From contig NZ_FNCP01000001.1 of the NCBI RefSeq assembly GCF_900100785.1, positions 62,001 through 126,000 of the forward strand: a DNA stretch of 64,000 nucleotides, written 5' to 3'. Shown here one piece after another: positions 43,482-53,032 of this stretch. Numbering within the stretch: position 1 is the stretch's first letter; each line of letters begins with the position of its first letter. The translations under genes and the position numbers were made by a program. The notes under the pieces were generated by a model that made no database searches, was not told the origin of the DNA, and worked only from the letters and a program-made list of their open reading frames with translations. The stretch comes from Desulfosporosinus hippei DSM 8344 (GTDB lineage Bacteria; Bacillota; Desulfitobacteriia; Desulfitobacteriales; Desulfitobacteriaceae).

Positions 43482-44380
43482 AAGTTATACAATCTCATAA
43501 TCTATCGAAATCTTATGGTAAGACAACTGCTTTAAATGACTTAACCTTTGAAATAGAAGAGAACACCATCACAGGCCTGATTGGTAGAAATGGAGCCGGA
43601 AAAACAACCCTTTTAAAGATAATGGCCGGGCATATCCAGCCAACTCACGGTGAGCTTCGAATCTATTCACAAAAGCCCTTTAATAATTTAGAAAGATCTG
43701 CTGGGACAATACTTATTGATGACAGTATGATGTACCCCGATTCATTTAGACTCGTGGATATATTATCTGAAGTCGCGCCCTTTTATGCTAATTGGAACAA
43801 TACTCTTGCAAATGGGCTATTTGACTATTTTTCCTTTAACCCCAACCAGCTTCACAGCAATTTGTCCAAAGGATCCAAAAGCACCTTTAATAGTATCATC
43901 GGGATTGCTTCGCGCTGCCCACTCACACTATTTGACGAGCCGACGACGGGTATGGACTCTGCAGTGAGGAAGGACTTTTACAAGGCATTGCTCAAGGATT
44001 ATTTAAAACATCCCAGAACCATCATTCTTTCGAGCCATCTACTAAGTGAACTTGAAGAAATACTAGAGGAGATACTCTTGATCAAGCAAGGATCCAAGCG
44101 CCTTCATCTTCCAGTCATGGAATTAAAAGAGCTTGCAGTAGGTATAAGAGGAAATGCACAAATCTTACAGCCCTTTGTTGAAGGCAAGGAATTGATCTAT
44201 AGGGAGGAGTTTGCCAAGGACAACTTGTACATTGTACTTCGAAAAGAGTTACTGCAACAAGAAGGCGAAGTAATGAAACAGAAAGGACTGGAAGTGTTTC
44301 CTATATCAACAGACGACTTGTGCGTCTATTTAACAGCTTCCAACAAAGGAGGTATTGATAATGTCTTTAAAAAAGATTGA
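43478..44380 (+). CDS. ABC transporter ATP-binding protein
   Basis: A 300-residue ATPase. Seen: Walker A GRNGAGKTTLLK near residue 36, Walker B TLFDEPTTGMDS near 155. The signature motif is LSKGSKSTFN near 127, which departs from LSGGQ and is typical of the YtrB/antibiotic-export group. A C-terminal part of about 80 residues follows the core. It energises the membrane protein encoded next, whose gene overlaps its end by 20 bases. Confidence 0.92.
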   Translation: MKVIQSHNLSKSYGKTTALNDLTFEIEENTITGLIGRNGAGKTTLLKIMAGHIQPTHGELRIYSQKPFNNLERSAGTILIDDSMMYPDSFRLVDILSEVAPFYANWNNTLANGLFDYFSFNPNQLHSNLSKGSKSTFNSIIGIASRCPLTLFDEPTTGMDSAVRKDFYKALLKDYLKHPRTIILSSHLLSELEEILEEILLIKQGSKRLHLPVMELKELAVGIRGNAQILQPFVEGKELIYREEFAKDNLYIVLRKELLQQEGEVMKQKGLEVFPISTDDLCVYLTASNKGGIDNVFKKD

Positions 44381-45095
44381 TCCCCTATCCATATCTCTCA
44401 GACTGTATTTTTACAAACTTAAAGGCTATTCAGTTTTGTTGTATGGACTTATTCTCGCTCAAATTATAGCTCTGCTGTTCTCTCTAAATGGAATAAGTTA
44501 TATGTCGTCTAATAATGGAGAATTATCGGTTTCCGTTAATACTTATTCCGCCAGTTTAGTTATAGTGTTTTCGCTTGTTTGGATTTTCTATACTGCAATA
44601 CAGTTAACTACAAAGCGATATAAAAGAATTGAGATACCCCTGGTAACCAACAACATCACTGGACATCTATCGGATATAGGCTTTTTGATGACTGCTTGTT
44701 TTTTTGGGGGCTTAACTTCCTCACTTGCCGGTGTGCTCCTAAGAGTTATCATTTACTTCACCTTTGACAGATCCCAAGTAATTGTTGACCAATTTTTCCT
44801 ACCCTTTATAGATCTATTACTAGGTGCAGCTGTTTCAGCTTTATACATGATCTTAATCTCAGCGATAGGTTACCTGATTGGCGTATTGACTAAGGTAAGC
44901 ATGGCTTTTGTAATTGTAATTCCTACAGTGATTTTAGGATTATTGAGAGTTTATGCAGATTTTGTTCAAACTCTTGTTGCTTTTTTCACGAGGGAGACTT
45001 CATTTCCCTTATTTGTTCTAAAGGTCCTTATTACATCCATGCTGCTGTTTGGCTTTAGTTTTTTATTGTCAAATAGAAGGGAGGCCGTCCAATGA
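44361..45095 (+). CDS. ABC transporter membrane subunit
   Basis: A 244-residue protein with about six hydrophobic segments and little else conserved (start MSLKKIDPLSISLRLYFYKL). The start is ATG at 44361 with AAAGGAGG upstream. No extracellular domain. By context it is the permease of the GntR-regulated cassette; the substrate cannot be inferred. Confidence 0.85.
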   Translation: MSLKKIDPLSISLRLYFYKLKGYSVLLYGLILAQIIALLFSLNGISYMSSNNGELSVSVNTYSASLVIVFSLVWIFYTAIQLTTKRYKRIEIPLVTNNITGHLSDIGFLMTACFFGGLTSSLAGVLLRVIIYFTFDRSQVIVDQFFLPFIDLLLGAAVSALYMILISAIGYLIGVLTKVSMAFVIVIPTVILGLLRVYADFVQTLVAFFTRETSFPLFVLKVLITSMLLFGFSFLLSNRREAVQ

Positions 45096-45826
45096 ATGCG
45101 ATGATATCTCTTTTACTAATATTTTTAATAGTGATTGTAATAGTATTCTTCATTCCGGTAGTAAGAGCTAAGCTTTTTACGCTTCTTTCCTGGAAAATAA
45201 CGTTAACGCTAGCTGGGCTGTATCTTGGAATTTTAATGATGATTGTTCCCATATTATATATATTGCCAGAAAATTGCTTAATAAAAAATAATGAGACTAA
45301 AGATCAAGTTGTGGCAACCTCACAAAATCTTATAAGTGACTTGTATAATAAACGTGTTCCTTCTGAAAGAGATTTGAGTAAACTCGAAGGAATCTATAAG
45401 AATAGCAGCCATACCTTTAATGCAGATTCAAATCACTTATCCGTTAACATACAAGCGAGTACAGGAAGTCGCCATGTTTTCATTGAGCGAAAAGCTGTTG
45501 ATGATGGACAAATCGGTGTTTCTTCATACGCTACAGCTCAATATATCGGCGACGTTAATTTTACAAAGCTAATATCCCCTCCAACTTTCACACTTCAAAA
45601 TGGAACGCTGTCCTTAAAACCACCGGGGCATCAGATCCTGAATTTCAAACAACTTAATGCAGACTTTACAATAAATCAATTTAGCAATCGAAATTATGCT
45701 ATTCATGAGCTTTCCACAAATTTTGGAGAGCAGATTGTTTATATCCGCGTTCCCAAAAGCCTGGTAATCGATAAAGGGCAGCACACAGATCAAATTCAAA
45801 TGGTTGACCCCGTTGTTCAGTTTTAA
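45092..45826 (+). CDS. Membrane protein of the ABC cassette, unknown family
   Basis: A 244-residue protein with two close N-terminal membrane segments (residues about 4-25 and 33-60), so that most of the chain (about 62-244) is outside the membrane. That part is rich in Asn, Ser and Thr, has no cysteine beyond the first segment and no motif I recognise; it looks like beta-rich secreted domain. It overlaps the permease gene by four bases and is followed by a terminator, so it belongs to the cassette. It could be a sensor or accessory subunit. Confidence 0.75.
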   Translation: MNAMISLLLIFLIVIVIVFFIPVVRAKLFTLLSWKITLTLAGLYLGILMMIVPILYILPENCLIKNNETKDQVVATSQNLISDLYNKRVPSERDLSKLEGIYKNSSHTFNADSNHLSVNIQASTGSRHVFIERKAVDDGQIGVSSYATAQYIGDVNFTKLISPPTFTLQNGTLSLKPPGHQILNFKQLNADFTINQFSNRNYAIHELSTNFGEQIVYIRVPKSLVIDKGQHTDQIQMVDPVVQF

Positions 45827-45855
45827 CTGAACTGGTTCACTCTTTTTAACAGAAC

Positions 45856-45891
45856 AAAAAGGCAGGTGAATTAATACCACCTGCCTTTTTT
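45856..45891. terminator. Bidirectional terminator between the ABC cassette and metK
   Basis: AAAAAGGCAGGTG paired with CACCTGCCTTTTTT; T runs on both strands suit the convergent genes on each side. Confidence 0.92.
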
Positions 45892-45946
45892 ATGCTATTT
45901 TATTGAATCTTTTTCTTCAGCTGCAACTTTGTACTGCCCATGATTA

Positions 45947-47140
45947 TTATTTCAAACCCGCAAGCTTTCTTAAGGCTTCGACTTTATCTGTTCTTTCCCA
46001 AGGAAGATCCAGATCGGTTCGGCCGAAATGACCGTAAGCAGCAGTTTGGCGGTAAATAGGACGTCGAAGATCTAAAGCTTTAATGATTCCTGCCGGTCTA
46101 AGGTCAAATGTTTGTTGTATAAACTCAACAATCTTTTCATCAGTTATTTTTCCAGTGCCAAAGGTCTCAACGGAGACTGATACGGGTCGAGCTACCCCGA
46201 TTGCATAAGCAATTTGGATTTCGCAACGATCGGCTAAGCCTGCAGCAACTACGTTTTTTGCTACATAACGAGCTGCATAAGCTGCTGAACGGTCAACTTT
46301 TGTGGGATCCTTACCAGAAAAAGCCCCCCCGCCATGACGGGCCATTCCACCATAAGTGTCCACAATAATTTTTCGTCCGGTAAGTCCACAATCTCCTTGA
46401 GGACCGCCAATCACAAACCGCCCAGTCGGATTGATGAAATACTTGGTATCTTCGTTTAATAGTTCTTTAGGAACCGTTGGATAAACTACATATTGAAGCA
46501 AGTCTCTGCGGATTTGCTCATTCGTAACATCCGGGTGATGCTGAGTAGAAATAACAATCGTATCGACTCTAACCGGCTTATTATCCTCATATTCCACAGT
46601 AACCTGAGTTTTTCCGTCAGGACGCAGGTAGGTTAAATGATTAGATTTTCTCATTTCGCTTAATCTGCGCGCAAGGCGATGAGCTAAATCTATAGGAAGA
46701 GGCATATAGCTTTCTGTTTCATTGGTGGCATAGCCAAACATCATGCCCTGGTCGCCTGCTCCTATAGCATCAATATCAGTTTCTGTCATTTCGCCATTCT
46801 TTGCTTCTAAAGCTTTATCGACACCCATGGCAATATCTGCAGATTGTTCTCCTATTGATGTCAATACTGCACAAGTATCCGCATCGAAACCGTATTTAGC
46901 ACGAGTATAACCAACTTCACGAACTGTCTCGCGAACAACATGAGGAATATCCACATAACAAGAAGTCGTGATTTCTCCACTAACAAGAACTAATCCCGTT
47001 GTAACTGTGGTTTCACAAGCTACACGAGCATTGGGGTCTAAGGTATAAATGGCATCTAAGATGGCATCGGAAATCTGATCACAAATCTTATCAGGATGCC
47101 CCTCTGTTACAGATTCTGACGTAAATAATTTTTTAGCCAA
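45947..47140 (-). CDS. metK: S-adenosylmethionine synthetase
   Basis: It makes SAM from methionine and ATP. It has 397 residues. Seen: [16 protein letters not shown] near residue 11, [12 protein letters not shown] near 117 and the phosphate loop [16 protein letters not shown] near 255. It follows coaBC by 16 bases, too close to hold a SAM riboswitch, so it is probably expressed with the yicC-coaBC operon. Confidence 0.98.
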   Translation of the reverse strand: MAKKLFTSESVTEGHPDKICDQISDAILDAIYTLDPNARVACETTVTTGLVLVSGEITTSCYVDIPHVVRETVREVGYTRAKYGFDADTCAVLTSIGEQSADIAMGVDKALEAKNGEMTETDIDAIGAGDQGMMFGYATNETESYMPLPIDLAHRLARRLSEMRKSNHLTYLRPDGKTQVTVEYEDNKPVRVDTIVISTQHHPDVTNEQIRRDLLQYVVYPTVPKELLNEDTKYFINPTGRFVIGGPQGDCGLTGRKIIVDTYGGMARHGGGAFSGKDPTKVDRSAAYAARYVAKNVVAAGLADRCEIQIAYAIGVARPVSVSVETFGTGKITDEKIVEFIQQTFDLRPAGIIKALDLRRPIYRQTAAYGHFGRTDLDLPWERTDKVEALRKLAGLK

Positions 47141-47156
47141 TTACTTCACTCCTTTG

Positions 47157-48350
47157 TTAACCGAGGAGATTGACAATCTCTTCAACGAGATTACGTGCAA
47201 TCTCTAATTTGCTCATTTGAGGAAAATCTATTCTTCTTCCATCCGGAAAGAGAAAGCTGACAATATTTGTTGGACTTCCAAAGCCAGCGCCAGGTTTAGT
47301 AACATCGTTTGCTACAAGCAGGTCAACATTCTTCCTGTGCATTTTTTCTTGGGCATAAGCGAGGAGATTCTCAGTCTCAGCGGCAAATCCAATTAGAACC
47401 TGAGAGGTTTTCCTGCGCCCAAGTTCAGCTAATATATCAGGATTGGGAACCAGCTCTATCGTACGGTTAGTTCCATCCTTTTTAATCTTCTGCTCGGCGT
47501 TAGTAGCTGGGCGGTAATCTGCAACCGCTGCTGCTTTAACAATAACATCCATGTTCGAGAAATTATCAAGAACCACATCGTGCATTTCAAGGGCTGTCTG
47601 CACAGAAACACGCTTAACACCCTTGGGTACCGGCAAATCTGTAGGTGCGCTGACAAGAATAGTCTCTGCGCCAGCTTCCTGCATTGCTTGAGCTATAGCA
47701 TACCCCATCCGCCCAGAACTACGATTACCCAGAAAACGAACTGGATCCAAGGGTTCTTGAGTCCCACCTGCTGTGACAAGCACTTTCTTTCCTTTTAAAG
47801 GAGTAGACTCTGAAAAAAAGTACGTGATAGCTTCGACAATTTCAACCGGTTCGCTCATCCGACCTACACCTTCCGTGCCACAGGCCTGAAACCCGGTGCC
47901 GGGTCCAATAACCTTTATCCCGCGGCCTTTGAGCCGAGCAAGATTTTCTTGTGTCGCCGGATGATCATACATTGCCTGGTTCATTGCCGGGGCAACGAAA
48001 ATCGGGGAACGGGTTGCTAAGAGCACAGTCGAAAGAAAATCATCAGCCAGCCCCATAGCCATTTTCGCGAGAATATTAGCGGTTGCAGGGGCGACGATGA
48101 CTGTATCAACATGCTCTGCCAAAGCGATATGCTCAACGTTCCATAATTTTGGTTCGTCAAACATATCCACATACACAGGATTTGTTGAGAGGCTGCGAAG
48201 AGTAAGAGGCGCAATAAATTGAGTGGCTGACTTAGTCATAGCAACATGGACTTCAGCGTTCAATTTGCGTAGACGGCTAACCACTTCTGCAGCTTTATAA
48301 GCTGCAATTCCACCGGAAATTCCAACGAGGATTTTTTTTCCTGTTAACAT
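47157..48350 (-). CDS. coaBC: Bifunctional phosphopantothenoylcysteine decarboxylase/synthetase
   Basis: It makes 4'-phosphopantetheine in CoA synthesis. It has 397 residues. N-terminal CoaC (residues about 1-180): [24 protein letters not shown], and the active cysteine in [12 protein letters not shown] near 157. C-terminal CoaB (about 188-397): [22 protein letters not shown]. It overlaps the end of rpoZ by seven bases. Confidence 0.97.
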   Translation of the reverse strand: MLTGKKILVGISGGIAAYKAAEVVSRLRKLNAEVHVAMTKSATQFIAPLTLRSLSTNPVYVDMFDEPKLWNVEHIALAEHVDTVIVAPATANILAKMAMGLADDFLSTVLLATRSPIFVAPAMNQAMYDHPATQENLARLKGRGIKVIGPGTGFQACGTEGVGRMSEPVEIVEAITYFFSESTPLKGKKVLVTAGGTQEPLDPVRFLGNRSSGRMGYAIAQAMQEAGAETILVSAPTDLPVPKGVKRVSVQTALEMHDVVLDNFSNMDVIVKAAAVADYRPATNAEQKIKKDGTNRTIELVPNPDILAELGRRKTSQVLIGFAAETENLLAYAQEKMHRKNVDLLVANDVTKPGAGFGSPTNIVSFLFPDGRRIDFPQMSKLEIARNLVEEIVNLLG

Positions 48351-48556
48351 TGCACATTCAGTTCAGGATTACATTCGTAGCTGAGATCATTTTGAGAAAT
48401 CTCTTCTAAAGAGATACTGACTGGTTTTACACCCTTGGCTAAATCCTCGTGCTTCGCTTCTTCCATTATCTGGCGCGCCCGTTTAGCGACTACAATAACT
48501 AGTGTATACTTACTATCTACTTTACTCATTAGAATATCGAGTGAAGGTTGTTTCAC
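48344..48556 (-). CDS. rpoZ: RNA polymerase omega subunit
   Basis: A 70-residue omega subunit that helps RNA polymerase assembly. Seen: [20 protein letters not shown] and VVAKRARQI. The start is GTG at 48556, one base before the gmk stop, with AAGGAGG inside the gmk end. The gmk-rpoZ-coaBC order is conserved in Firmicutes. Confidence 0.94.
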   Translation of the reverse strand: MKQPSLDILMSKVDSKYTLVIVVAKRARQIMEEAKHEDLAKGVKPVSISLEEISQNDLSYECNPELNVQC

Positions 48557-49162
48557 TTAAATTCCTCCTTCAAAAACAAACGGTTTTCGTTTTACCCGGC
48601 ATTTTTCTGCAACCAAAATACTTTTTAATTTATCAACAGCCTCAGGAACTTCATCATTAACGACAACATAATCATATTCACTCACATATTCAAGTTCATG
48701 TATGGCAGTGGCTAAGCGCTTTTGAATAACTTCCTCACTCTCAGTCCCCCGTTTGTGAATTCTCTCTGAAAGAGCGTCCATTGAGGGTGGAACAATAAAA
48801 GTAAAAACTCCTTGAGGAAAACGCTTCTTAACTTGTAATGCTCCTTGAATCTCAATTTCCAAAATTACATCTTGCCCTGCTTGGATTGCTTCTTCAACTG
48901 CAAAACGCGGTGTTCCGTAGTAATTATCACAAAACTGGGCCCATTCCAACAGCTCATCTCTTTCAATCAGAGCTTCAAATTCTTCCCTCTGACGAAAGAA
49001 ATAATGAATTCCATCAATTTCACCAGGCCGGGAATTCCGTGTGGTCATAGAGACGGAATACTTTAATGTAGGGAGCTGACGGAGTAATTCTTGGCAAAGG
49101 GTTCCCTTTCCTGCCCCCGAAGGCCCGGAAAGGATAATTAGTAATCCATGACTTTGTTCCAC
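48557..49162 (-). CDS. gmk: Guanylate kinase
   Basis: It phosphorylates GMP to GDP. With the start at GTG 49162 it has 201 residues. Seen: SGPSGAGKGTLCQELL near residue 10, SVSMTTRNSRPGEIDGIHYFF near 34 (GMP-binding), and the C-terminal lid. The GTG is preferred because GGGGTGG lies just upstream and the protein then matches family length; an ATG 11 codons earlier (49195) would overlap remA. Confidence 0.95.
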   Translation of the reverse strand: MEQSHGLLIILSGPSGAGKGTLCQELLRQLPTLKYSVSMTTRNSRPGEIDGIHYFFRQREEFEALIERDELLEWAQFCDNYYGTPRFAVEEAIQAGQDVILEIEIQGALQVKKRFPQGVFTFIVPPSMDALSERIHKRGTESEEVIQKRLATAIHELEYVSEYDYVVVNDEVPEAVDKLKSILVAEKCRVKRKPFVFEGGI

Positions 49163-49172
49163 TACTCCACCC

Positions 49173-49448
49173 CTAATCCGTCGGGTCTTCGACATGGCTG
49201 CTCGACTCTTTAGCTGTAAGACGATGAGCCACAGTTTCAGGCTGAACTGCAGACAGAATTACATGATGGCTGTCACAGATAATCACTGCCCGGGTACGCC
49301 GACCATAAGTAGCGTCAATGAGCATGCCCGCATCACGAGCTTCTTGAATAATTCGTTTGATTGGGGCGGATTCTGGACTAACAATCGAAATAATCCGATT
49401 GGCAGATACAATGTTACCAAATCCGATGTTTATGAGCTTAATGTCCAA
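49173..49448 (-). CDS. remA: Extracellular matrix regulator RemA (DUF370)
   Basis: A 91-residue DNA-binding regulator of the RemA/YlzA family, which controls matrix genes in Bacillus and is conserved next to gmk. Seen: [24 protein letters not shown] at the start (the key part is NIGFGNIV) and [13 protein letters not shown] near residue 44, the arginine-rich DNA-binding strand. The C-terminal tail after about 82 is variable. Its targets in a non-Bacillus host are unknown. Confidence 0.94.
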   Translation of the reverse strand: MDIKLINIGFGNIVSANRIISIVSPESAPIKRIIQEARDAGMLIDATYGRRTRAVIICDSHHVILSAVQPETVAHRLTAKESSSHVEDPTD

Positions 49449-49461
49449 GATGAATCCTCCA

Positions 49462-50340
49462 TTACTCTAAATTTTGAACTTGCTCGCGTACTTTTTCCAG
49501 TTCACTTTTTACCTTAATTACTTTTTGACCAATCATTAAGTCATTGGCCTTTGATCCTATTGTGTTAATTTCTCGGTTCATTTCTTGAACTAAAAAATCA
49601 AGTTTTCGTCCTACCGGTTCCTCACTTCTCAAAGCCTCTCTACTTTGGGCAAGATGGCTGTCAAATCGGATTAACTCTTCTGTGATTGACCCTCGATCTG
49701 CGAAGTAGGCAACTTCGTTTGCCAATCGAACACCATCTAACTCAACTTCACCTAAGAGGGCCTGAAGCCGTTCCTGTAAGCGTTCTTGGTAATCTGTTAC
49801 AACATATGGTGCACGCTCACCAATCGTGTGTAAATTTTCAGCAATAAGGTCTAACCTTTGCAAAAGATCTTGCGTTAATTTATCTCCTTCAGAACGCCGC
49901 ATTTGCCCAAATCCATCGACTGCCTTAGACAGTGCTTCGAAACATGTCTGCCATAAAGCAGCGAGATCAATTTCAGGCTCTATCACCGTAAGAACCTCAG
50001 GAAAACTAACTAAACGATAAATATCTGTTTCATACTCCGTATGTAGCGCAAAGGCGAGATCTTTCAATGTCTTATCATACGACAGTGCCAAATCATTGTC
50101 AACCTTCACCAATCTCTTTCGTTCTTCTGTTTCCACCATATTAACATGCACTTCAATCCGACCGCGCTGGAAATTATCTTGTAATACTTTACGTATTCGT
50201 TCTTCAAAACTATTATAGTTTCGAGGTATCCGCACGACAATTTCTAAAAAACGATGATTAACGGATTTCAGCTCAAAGGATACTTGATAACCATTTCCAC
50301 ATGCTTCTCCCCGGCCAAATCCAGTCATGCTGTTAGACAT
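49462..50340 (-). CDS. yicC: YicC-family endoribonuclease
   Basis: A 292-residue protein of the YicC/YloC family. Seen: [10 protein letters not shown] at the start, [11 protein letters not shown] near residue 25, and the C-terminal block [21 protein letters not shown] near 245 (split here in two: [14 protein letters not shown] and [11 protein letters not shown]). YicC proteins are RNases acting on small RNAs or mRNA. It heads the remA-gmk-rpoZ-coaBC run as in Bacillus. Confidence 0.95.
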   Translation of the reverse strand: MSNSMTGFGRGEACGNGYQVSFELKSVNHRFLEIVVRIPRNYNSFEERIRKVLQDNFQRGRIEVHVNMVETEERKRLVKVDNDLALSYDKTLKDLAFALHTEYETDIYRLVSFPEVLTVIEPEIDLAALWQTCFEALSKAVDGFGQMRRSEGDKLTQDLLQRLDLIAENLHTIGERAPYVVTDYQERLQERLQALLGEVELDGVRLANEVAYFADRGSITEELIRFDSHLAQSREALRSEEPVGRKLDFLVQEMNREINTIGSKANDLMIGQKVIKVKSELEKVREQVQNLE

Positions 50341-50471
50341 AAGCCATTACTTCCTCTCTTATCTTAATCAGTCCTCCCACTTTGTTGCCTAGTTATATTG
50401 TTACCAAAAATCCTCTGTCTGCTACGCCTATATGTAAAGATGATATCACAAAAATAGAGTGTACCTAATAT

Positions 50472-50508
50472 AAAAGTACAGCAGGTTAATAACCTGCTGC
50501 ACTTTTAT
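50472..50508 (-). terminator. Terminator after the TauE operon
   Basis: AAAAGT..CAGCAGGTT/AACCTGCTG..ACTTTT, about 15 bp with a small mismatch, followed by TATATTAGG on the minus strand. It ends the 50567-52685 operon. Confidence 0.8.
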
Positions 50509-50566
50509 TATATCACATGACCATTTATCTAAGAAATGGTAAGAGAAATCTTCAACCCTTGTACAT

Positions 50567-51382
50567 TTACGTACATGTTCTGGCATGAAGACGCGCCTTT
50601 TTCCTATTATCAAAGAAGATAAACAGGAATGCAATCACTGAACCCACTATCAAAGCGATCATAACTGACATAAAGCCATAGAAAGGCCCTTCATAGATTG
50701 CCATGTTATTTAGCCATTTGACAATCCCTACCGTCTCAACATTAAACGTTTTACGACTAGTTCCAATAATTTTCTCGTCCTTAATGAAATAGACTGTAAC
50801 CACGCACTCCTCTTGGGGAATATTGGCGGGCAGTTCTAAACTTGTCTCAAATCGATCATTTTGAACCTTAACCGCACTTTCGTTTAGGCTGTACAAACCG
50901 CCCTTCTTGAATATACTTATCATTGAACTGACAAAATCTTTTGCTTCAGACGTTTCCAACCTAACCGGCCCGCTATCACTATGCTTAGTAACCTCTGCTG
51001 TCTGATAGACTGTTGAGAAATCTTGATCAATACCTAAGGCTTTTTTTTGGTCTTCAGTTAAGTCAGCTAAGGGTCTGGATGAAAGAATCTGATACAATTT
51101 TGGCACCTTGGTGACAGAAGTATTTTCAACATTCATCCAAAACAAACTTACTTTCCCTTTTTTACTCAAATCCAGAATTGCGTCATTAGGGGAGAGAACT
51201 TTAATATAAACTCCTGCATCGTCGGGAACAATCCCAGAGATATTGAGTGTTGCTCCTTGGAATCGCAAACCAACTTCCACTTTTTCCGGCGAAACCGTTA
51301 ATTGGGTTTCATCAGCCATCACTTGACTAGTAAAGGAAAGAATCAATATCAGTCCCAAAACAATTGAGGTCAATCGTTTCAT
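50567..51382 (-). CDS. TIGR02186-family membrane protein
   Basis: A 271-residue protein with a signal peptide (residues 1-23), an extracytoplasmic beta-rich domain and one C-terminal membrane segment (about 237-260) with a short basic tail. It matches the TIGR02186/Alph_Pro_TM family, which is repeatedly linked to TauE/SafE exporters. Seen: LTVSPEKVEVGLRFQGATLNISG near 28 (only the pattern TVSPEKVEVGLRFQGA is diagnostic). Its ATG overlaps the TauE stop. It is probably an accessory part of that transporter; function unproven. Confidence 0.85.
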   Translation of the reverse strand: MKRLTSIVLGLILILSFTSQVMADETQLTVSPEKVEVGLRFQGATLNISGIVPDDAGVYIKVLSPNDAILDLSKKGKVSLFWMNVENTSVTKVPKLYQILSSRPLADLTEDQKKALGIDQDFSTVYQTAEVTKHSDSGPVRLETSEAKDFVSSMISIFKKGGLYSLNESAVKVQNDRFETSLELPANIPQEECVVTVYFIKDEKIIGTSRKTFNVETVGIVKWLNNMAIYEGPFYGFMSVMIALIVGSVIAFLFIFFDNRKKARLHARTCT

Positions 51383-52299
51383 TAGTGGCCACCTCCTAAA
51401 GAAATTAAAGAGGACGGCTGTAAAACTAAATCAAAGAACATTTTTAACATTACGGCTAAGACTATCACAGAAAAAATTACTCTTAGCTGCTCAGCCGGAA
51501 GCCTTTTGCCAATTCTAGCTCCAAATTGGGCCCCAATGGATGAACCAATCAACAAAACAATTGCCAAGACAACATCGACAGTGTGATTTAAAGTACTTTG
51601 AGCCAGTGTCACATTAATGGCTGTAAAAATGATTACAAAAACACTAGTTCCTACAGCCTTGATGGTGGGAATCCCCAACAAGTAAATCATGACAGGCAAC
51701 ATAATAAAGCCACCACCAACACCCATAAGTGCTGCAAGTATCCCTATGAGTAAACCAAGCAAAAATAGCGAAATGACTGAACAGTCGATACCCGACACCT
51801 CAAAATGTATTTTTATTGGCAGCTTATTCATAAAACGCATTGCTTTGGATTCTTTAGGTACTGCCGAATTATTCTGCCCCTTTTTTCTTAAGGTATTGAT
51901 ACTTTCTAAGAACATAAAGGCGCCTACGAATAACAGCATGACCACGTAAGTGGATTTTAGTACAAAGTCGAAGTTGCCAAGGGATCGTAAAACTTTTACC
52001 AGAGCAGTCCCAAAACTTCCCCCAACCAAACTACCCACCAAAATTATAAATCCAAGCTTAAAATCCACATTTTTATTTCTGCTATGAGCAATGGTGCCAG
52101 AAACAGAAGCCGCAACGATTTGGTTAGTATCGGAGGCCACAGCTACTGCAGGTGGTATCCCCATCCACATTAAGAGGGGGGTTAATAAGAATCCCCCTCC
52201 AACTCCAAACAGTCCAGAGAGTAAGCCAACTAAACCACCCATACCCAAAATTGCAAAAATTGAAATTGGCATTCTGGCGATAGGGAAGAAAATGTCCAT
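51382..52299 (-). CDS. Sulfite exporter TauE/SafE-family permease
   Basis: A 305-residue membrane permease with about eight hydrophobic segments in two halves. Seen: the repeated glycine motif GLLSGLFGVGGGFLLTPLL near residue 25 and GILAALMGVGGGFIMLPVM near 190 (both TauE hallmarks). Family members export sulfite, sulfoacetate or related anions. It lies in a three-gene operon behind a sigma-54 promoter. In a probable sulfur-respiring host, export or uptake of a sulfur anion is a fair guess. Confidence 0.92.
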   Translation of the reverse strand: MDIFFPIARMPISIFAILGMGGLVGLLSGLFGVGGGFLLTPLLMWMGIPPAVAVASDTNQIVAASVSGTIAHSRNKNVDFKLGFIILVGSLVGGSFGTALVKVLRSLGNFDFVLKSTYVVMLLFVGAFMFLESINTLRKKGQNNSAVPKESKAMRFMNKLPIKIHFEVSGIDCSVISLFLLGLLIGILAALMGVGGGFIMLPVMIYLLGIPTIKAVGTSVFVIIFTAINVTLAQSTLNHTVDVVLAIVLLIGSSIGAQFGARIGKRLPAEQLRVIFSVIVLAVMLKMFFDLVLQPSSLISLGGGH

Positions 52300-52685
52300 T
52301 ATTCTCCCCCCTTATTATATTGAAAGTTAATGGTTTCGTATTTGGAAATCAATGTCTTCGTATAGACCCTAATACCTACTTTTTGAAAAGCAATTCCTAA
52401 GAGCATAGTAAGCAGCAATAGTCCCGTGGAACCCCAAGTGAAGTTGGCGACTTGTGGATCTTCAGGAGTATAAACATTTCCCCGAGCATCTTTCCAGGAG
52501 TACAGTTCTTTAGTATCTTGATTTTGACTTACAATAACATGTTTATTCGGATTGTAATAGTGAGTAAAAACTTCTGACTCAAGTAAGTTTAGACCAACCC
52601 AGAAGAATAGGACCGAAAGCATCAATACAGCCAAACTTAACTTAATACTAAACTTGCCTAATTTTTTCTTGCTTATCACTGTCAT
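52299..52685 (-). CDS. Small membrane protein of the TauE operon
   Basis: A 128-residue protein with two membrane segments (residues about 15-34 and 85-105) and an external loop of about 50 residues between them (containing YYNPNKHVIVSQNQD). No known motif recognised. Its end overlaps the TauE start, and it is the first gene after the sigma-54 promoter, so it belongs to the exporter operon. Cysteines are absent. Confidence 0.75.
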   Translation of the reverse strand: MTVISKKKLGKFSIKLSLAVLMLSVLFFWVGLNLLESEVFTHYYNPNKHVIVSQNQDTKELYSWKDARGNVYTPEDPQVANFTWGSTGLLLLTMLLGIAFQKVGIRVYTKTLISKYETINFQYNKGGE

Positions 52686-52897
52686 GGTTTATTCCTCCCT
52701 CACGTATTTCTGGATAAATTGTTGATATAGTTAATTCCTATACTATTGATAAAATCCAAGTAACTTTATGCAGGGTTTTTGACAATTGCGCCGAACAATA
52801 CAATTGGAATATTTCGTATTTTCCCTAATTTAACAGGACACCACCTCCGAGAATGAAGGATTTATTATTATCTATTTGCTTTACGTATAAGTAATAT
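52686..52897 (-). promoter_or_regulatory. Long 5' leader of the TauE operon
   Basis: About 200 bases lie between the predicted sigma-54 start (near 52888) and the first gene. It is AT-rich; GGTGGTGTCC-like sequence near 52830 and GGAGG just before the ATG are the only marks. I see no riboswitch. Confidence 0.3.
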
Positions 52898-52914
52898 AAG
52901 CAAAATCAATGCCA
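52898..52914 (-). promoter_or_regulatory. Sigma-54 (-24/-12) promoter of the TauE operon
   Basis: On the minus strand TGGCAT-5-TTGCTT, with the invariant GG and GC exactly ten bases apart. It drives transcription toward 52685. A conserved upstream box lies 75-113 bases before it at 52988-53026, a normal distance for an enhancer-binding regulator. Confidence 0.85.
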
Positions 52915-52952
52915 CATTATTGATTTATATGATATCCTAGATTTATGGGCAA

Positions 52953-52987
52953 AAACAAAGCCGACAACTCTGACTGTTGTCGGCTTT
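52953..52987 (-). terminator. Terminator after the regulator gene
   Basis: AAAGCCGACAAC/GTTGTCGGCTTT (12 bp, 52958-52969 with 52976-52987) followed on the minus strand by GTTTTTGCC. It separates the regulator operon from the TauE promoter. Confidence 0.9.
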
Positions 52988-53026
52988 GGGAATATTTTTT
53001 CCCATTCTATGGGCATATTTTGCTCG
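52988..53026. promoter_or_regulatory. Upstream activator box A
   Basis: Two similar sites in tandem, GGGAATATTTTTTCCC and GGGCATATTTTGCTCG, with starts 23 bases apart. The first is a perfect GGGAA/TTCCC dyad. The block matches box B (56294-56332) at 31 of 39 positions with no gaps. It is placed as an enhancer for the sigma-54 promoter at 52898-52914, between the regulator stop and its terminator. Confidence 0.75.
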
Positions 53027-53032
53027 TTAGTT

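Noticed and set aside
47141-47156. SAM riboswitch before metK
   Set aside because: Only 16 bases separate coaBC and metK, too few for a riboswitch.
52760-52800. Second -24/-12-like promoter near GGCGCAATTG upstream of the TauE operon
   Set aside because: The GG and GC are not ten bases apart, unlike the clear match at 52898-52914.
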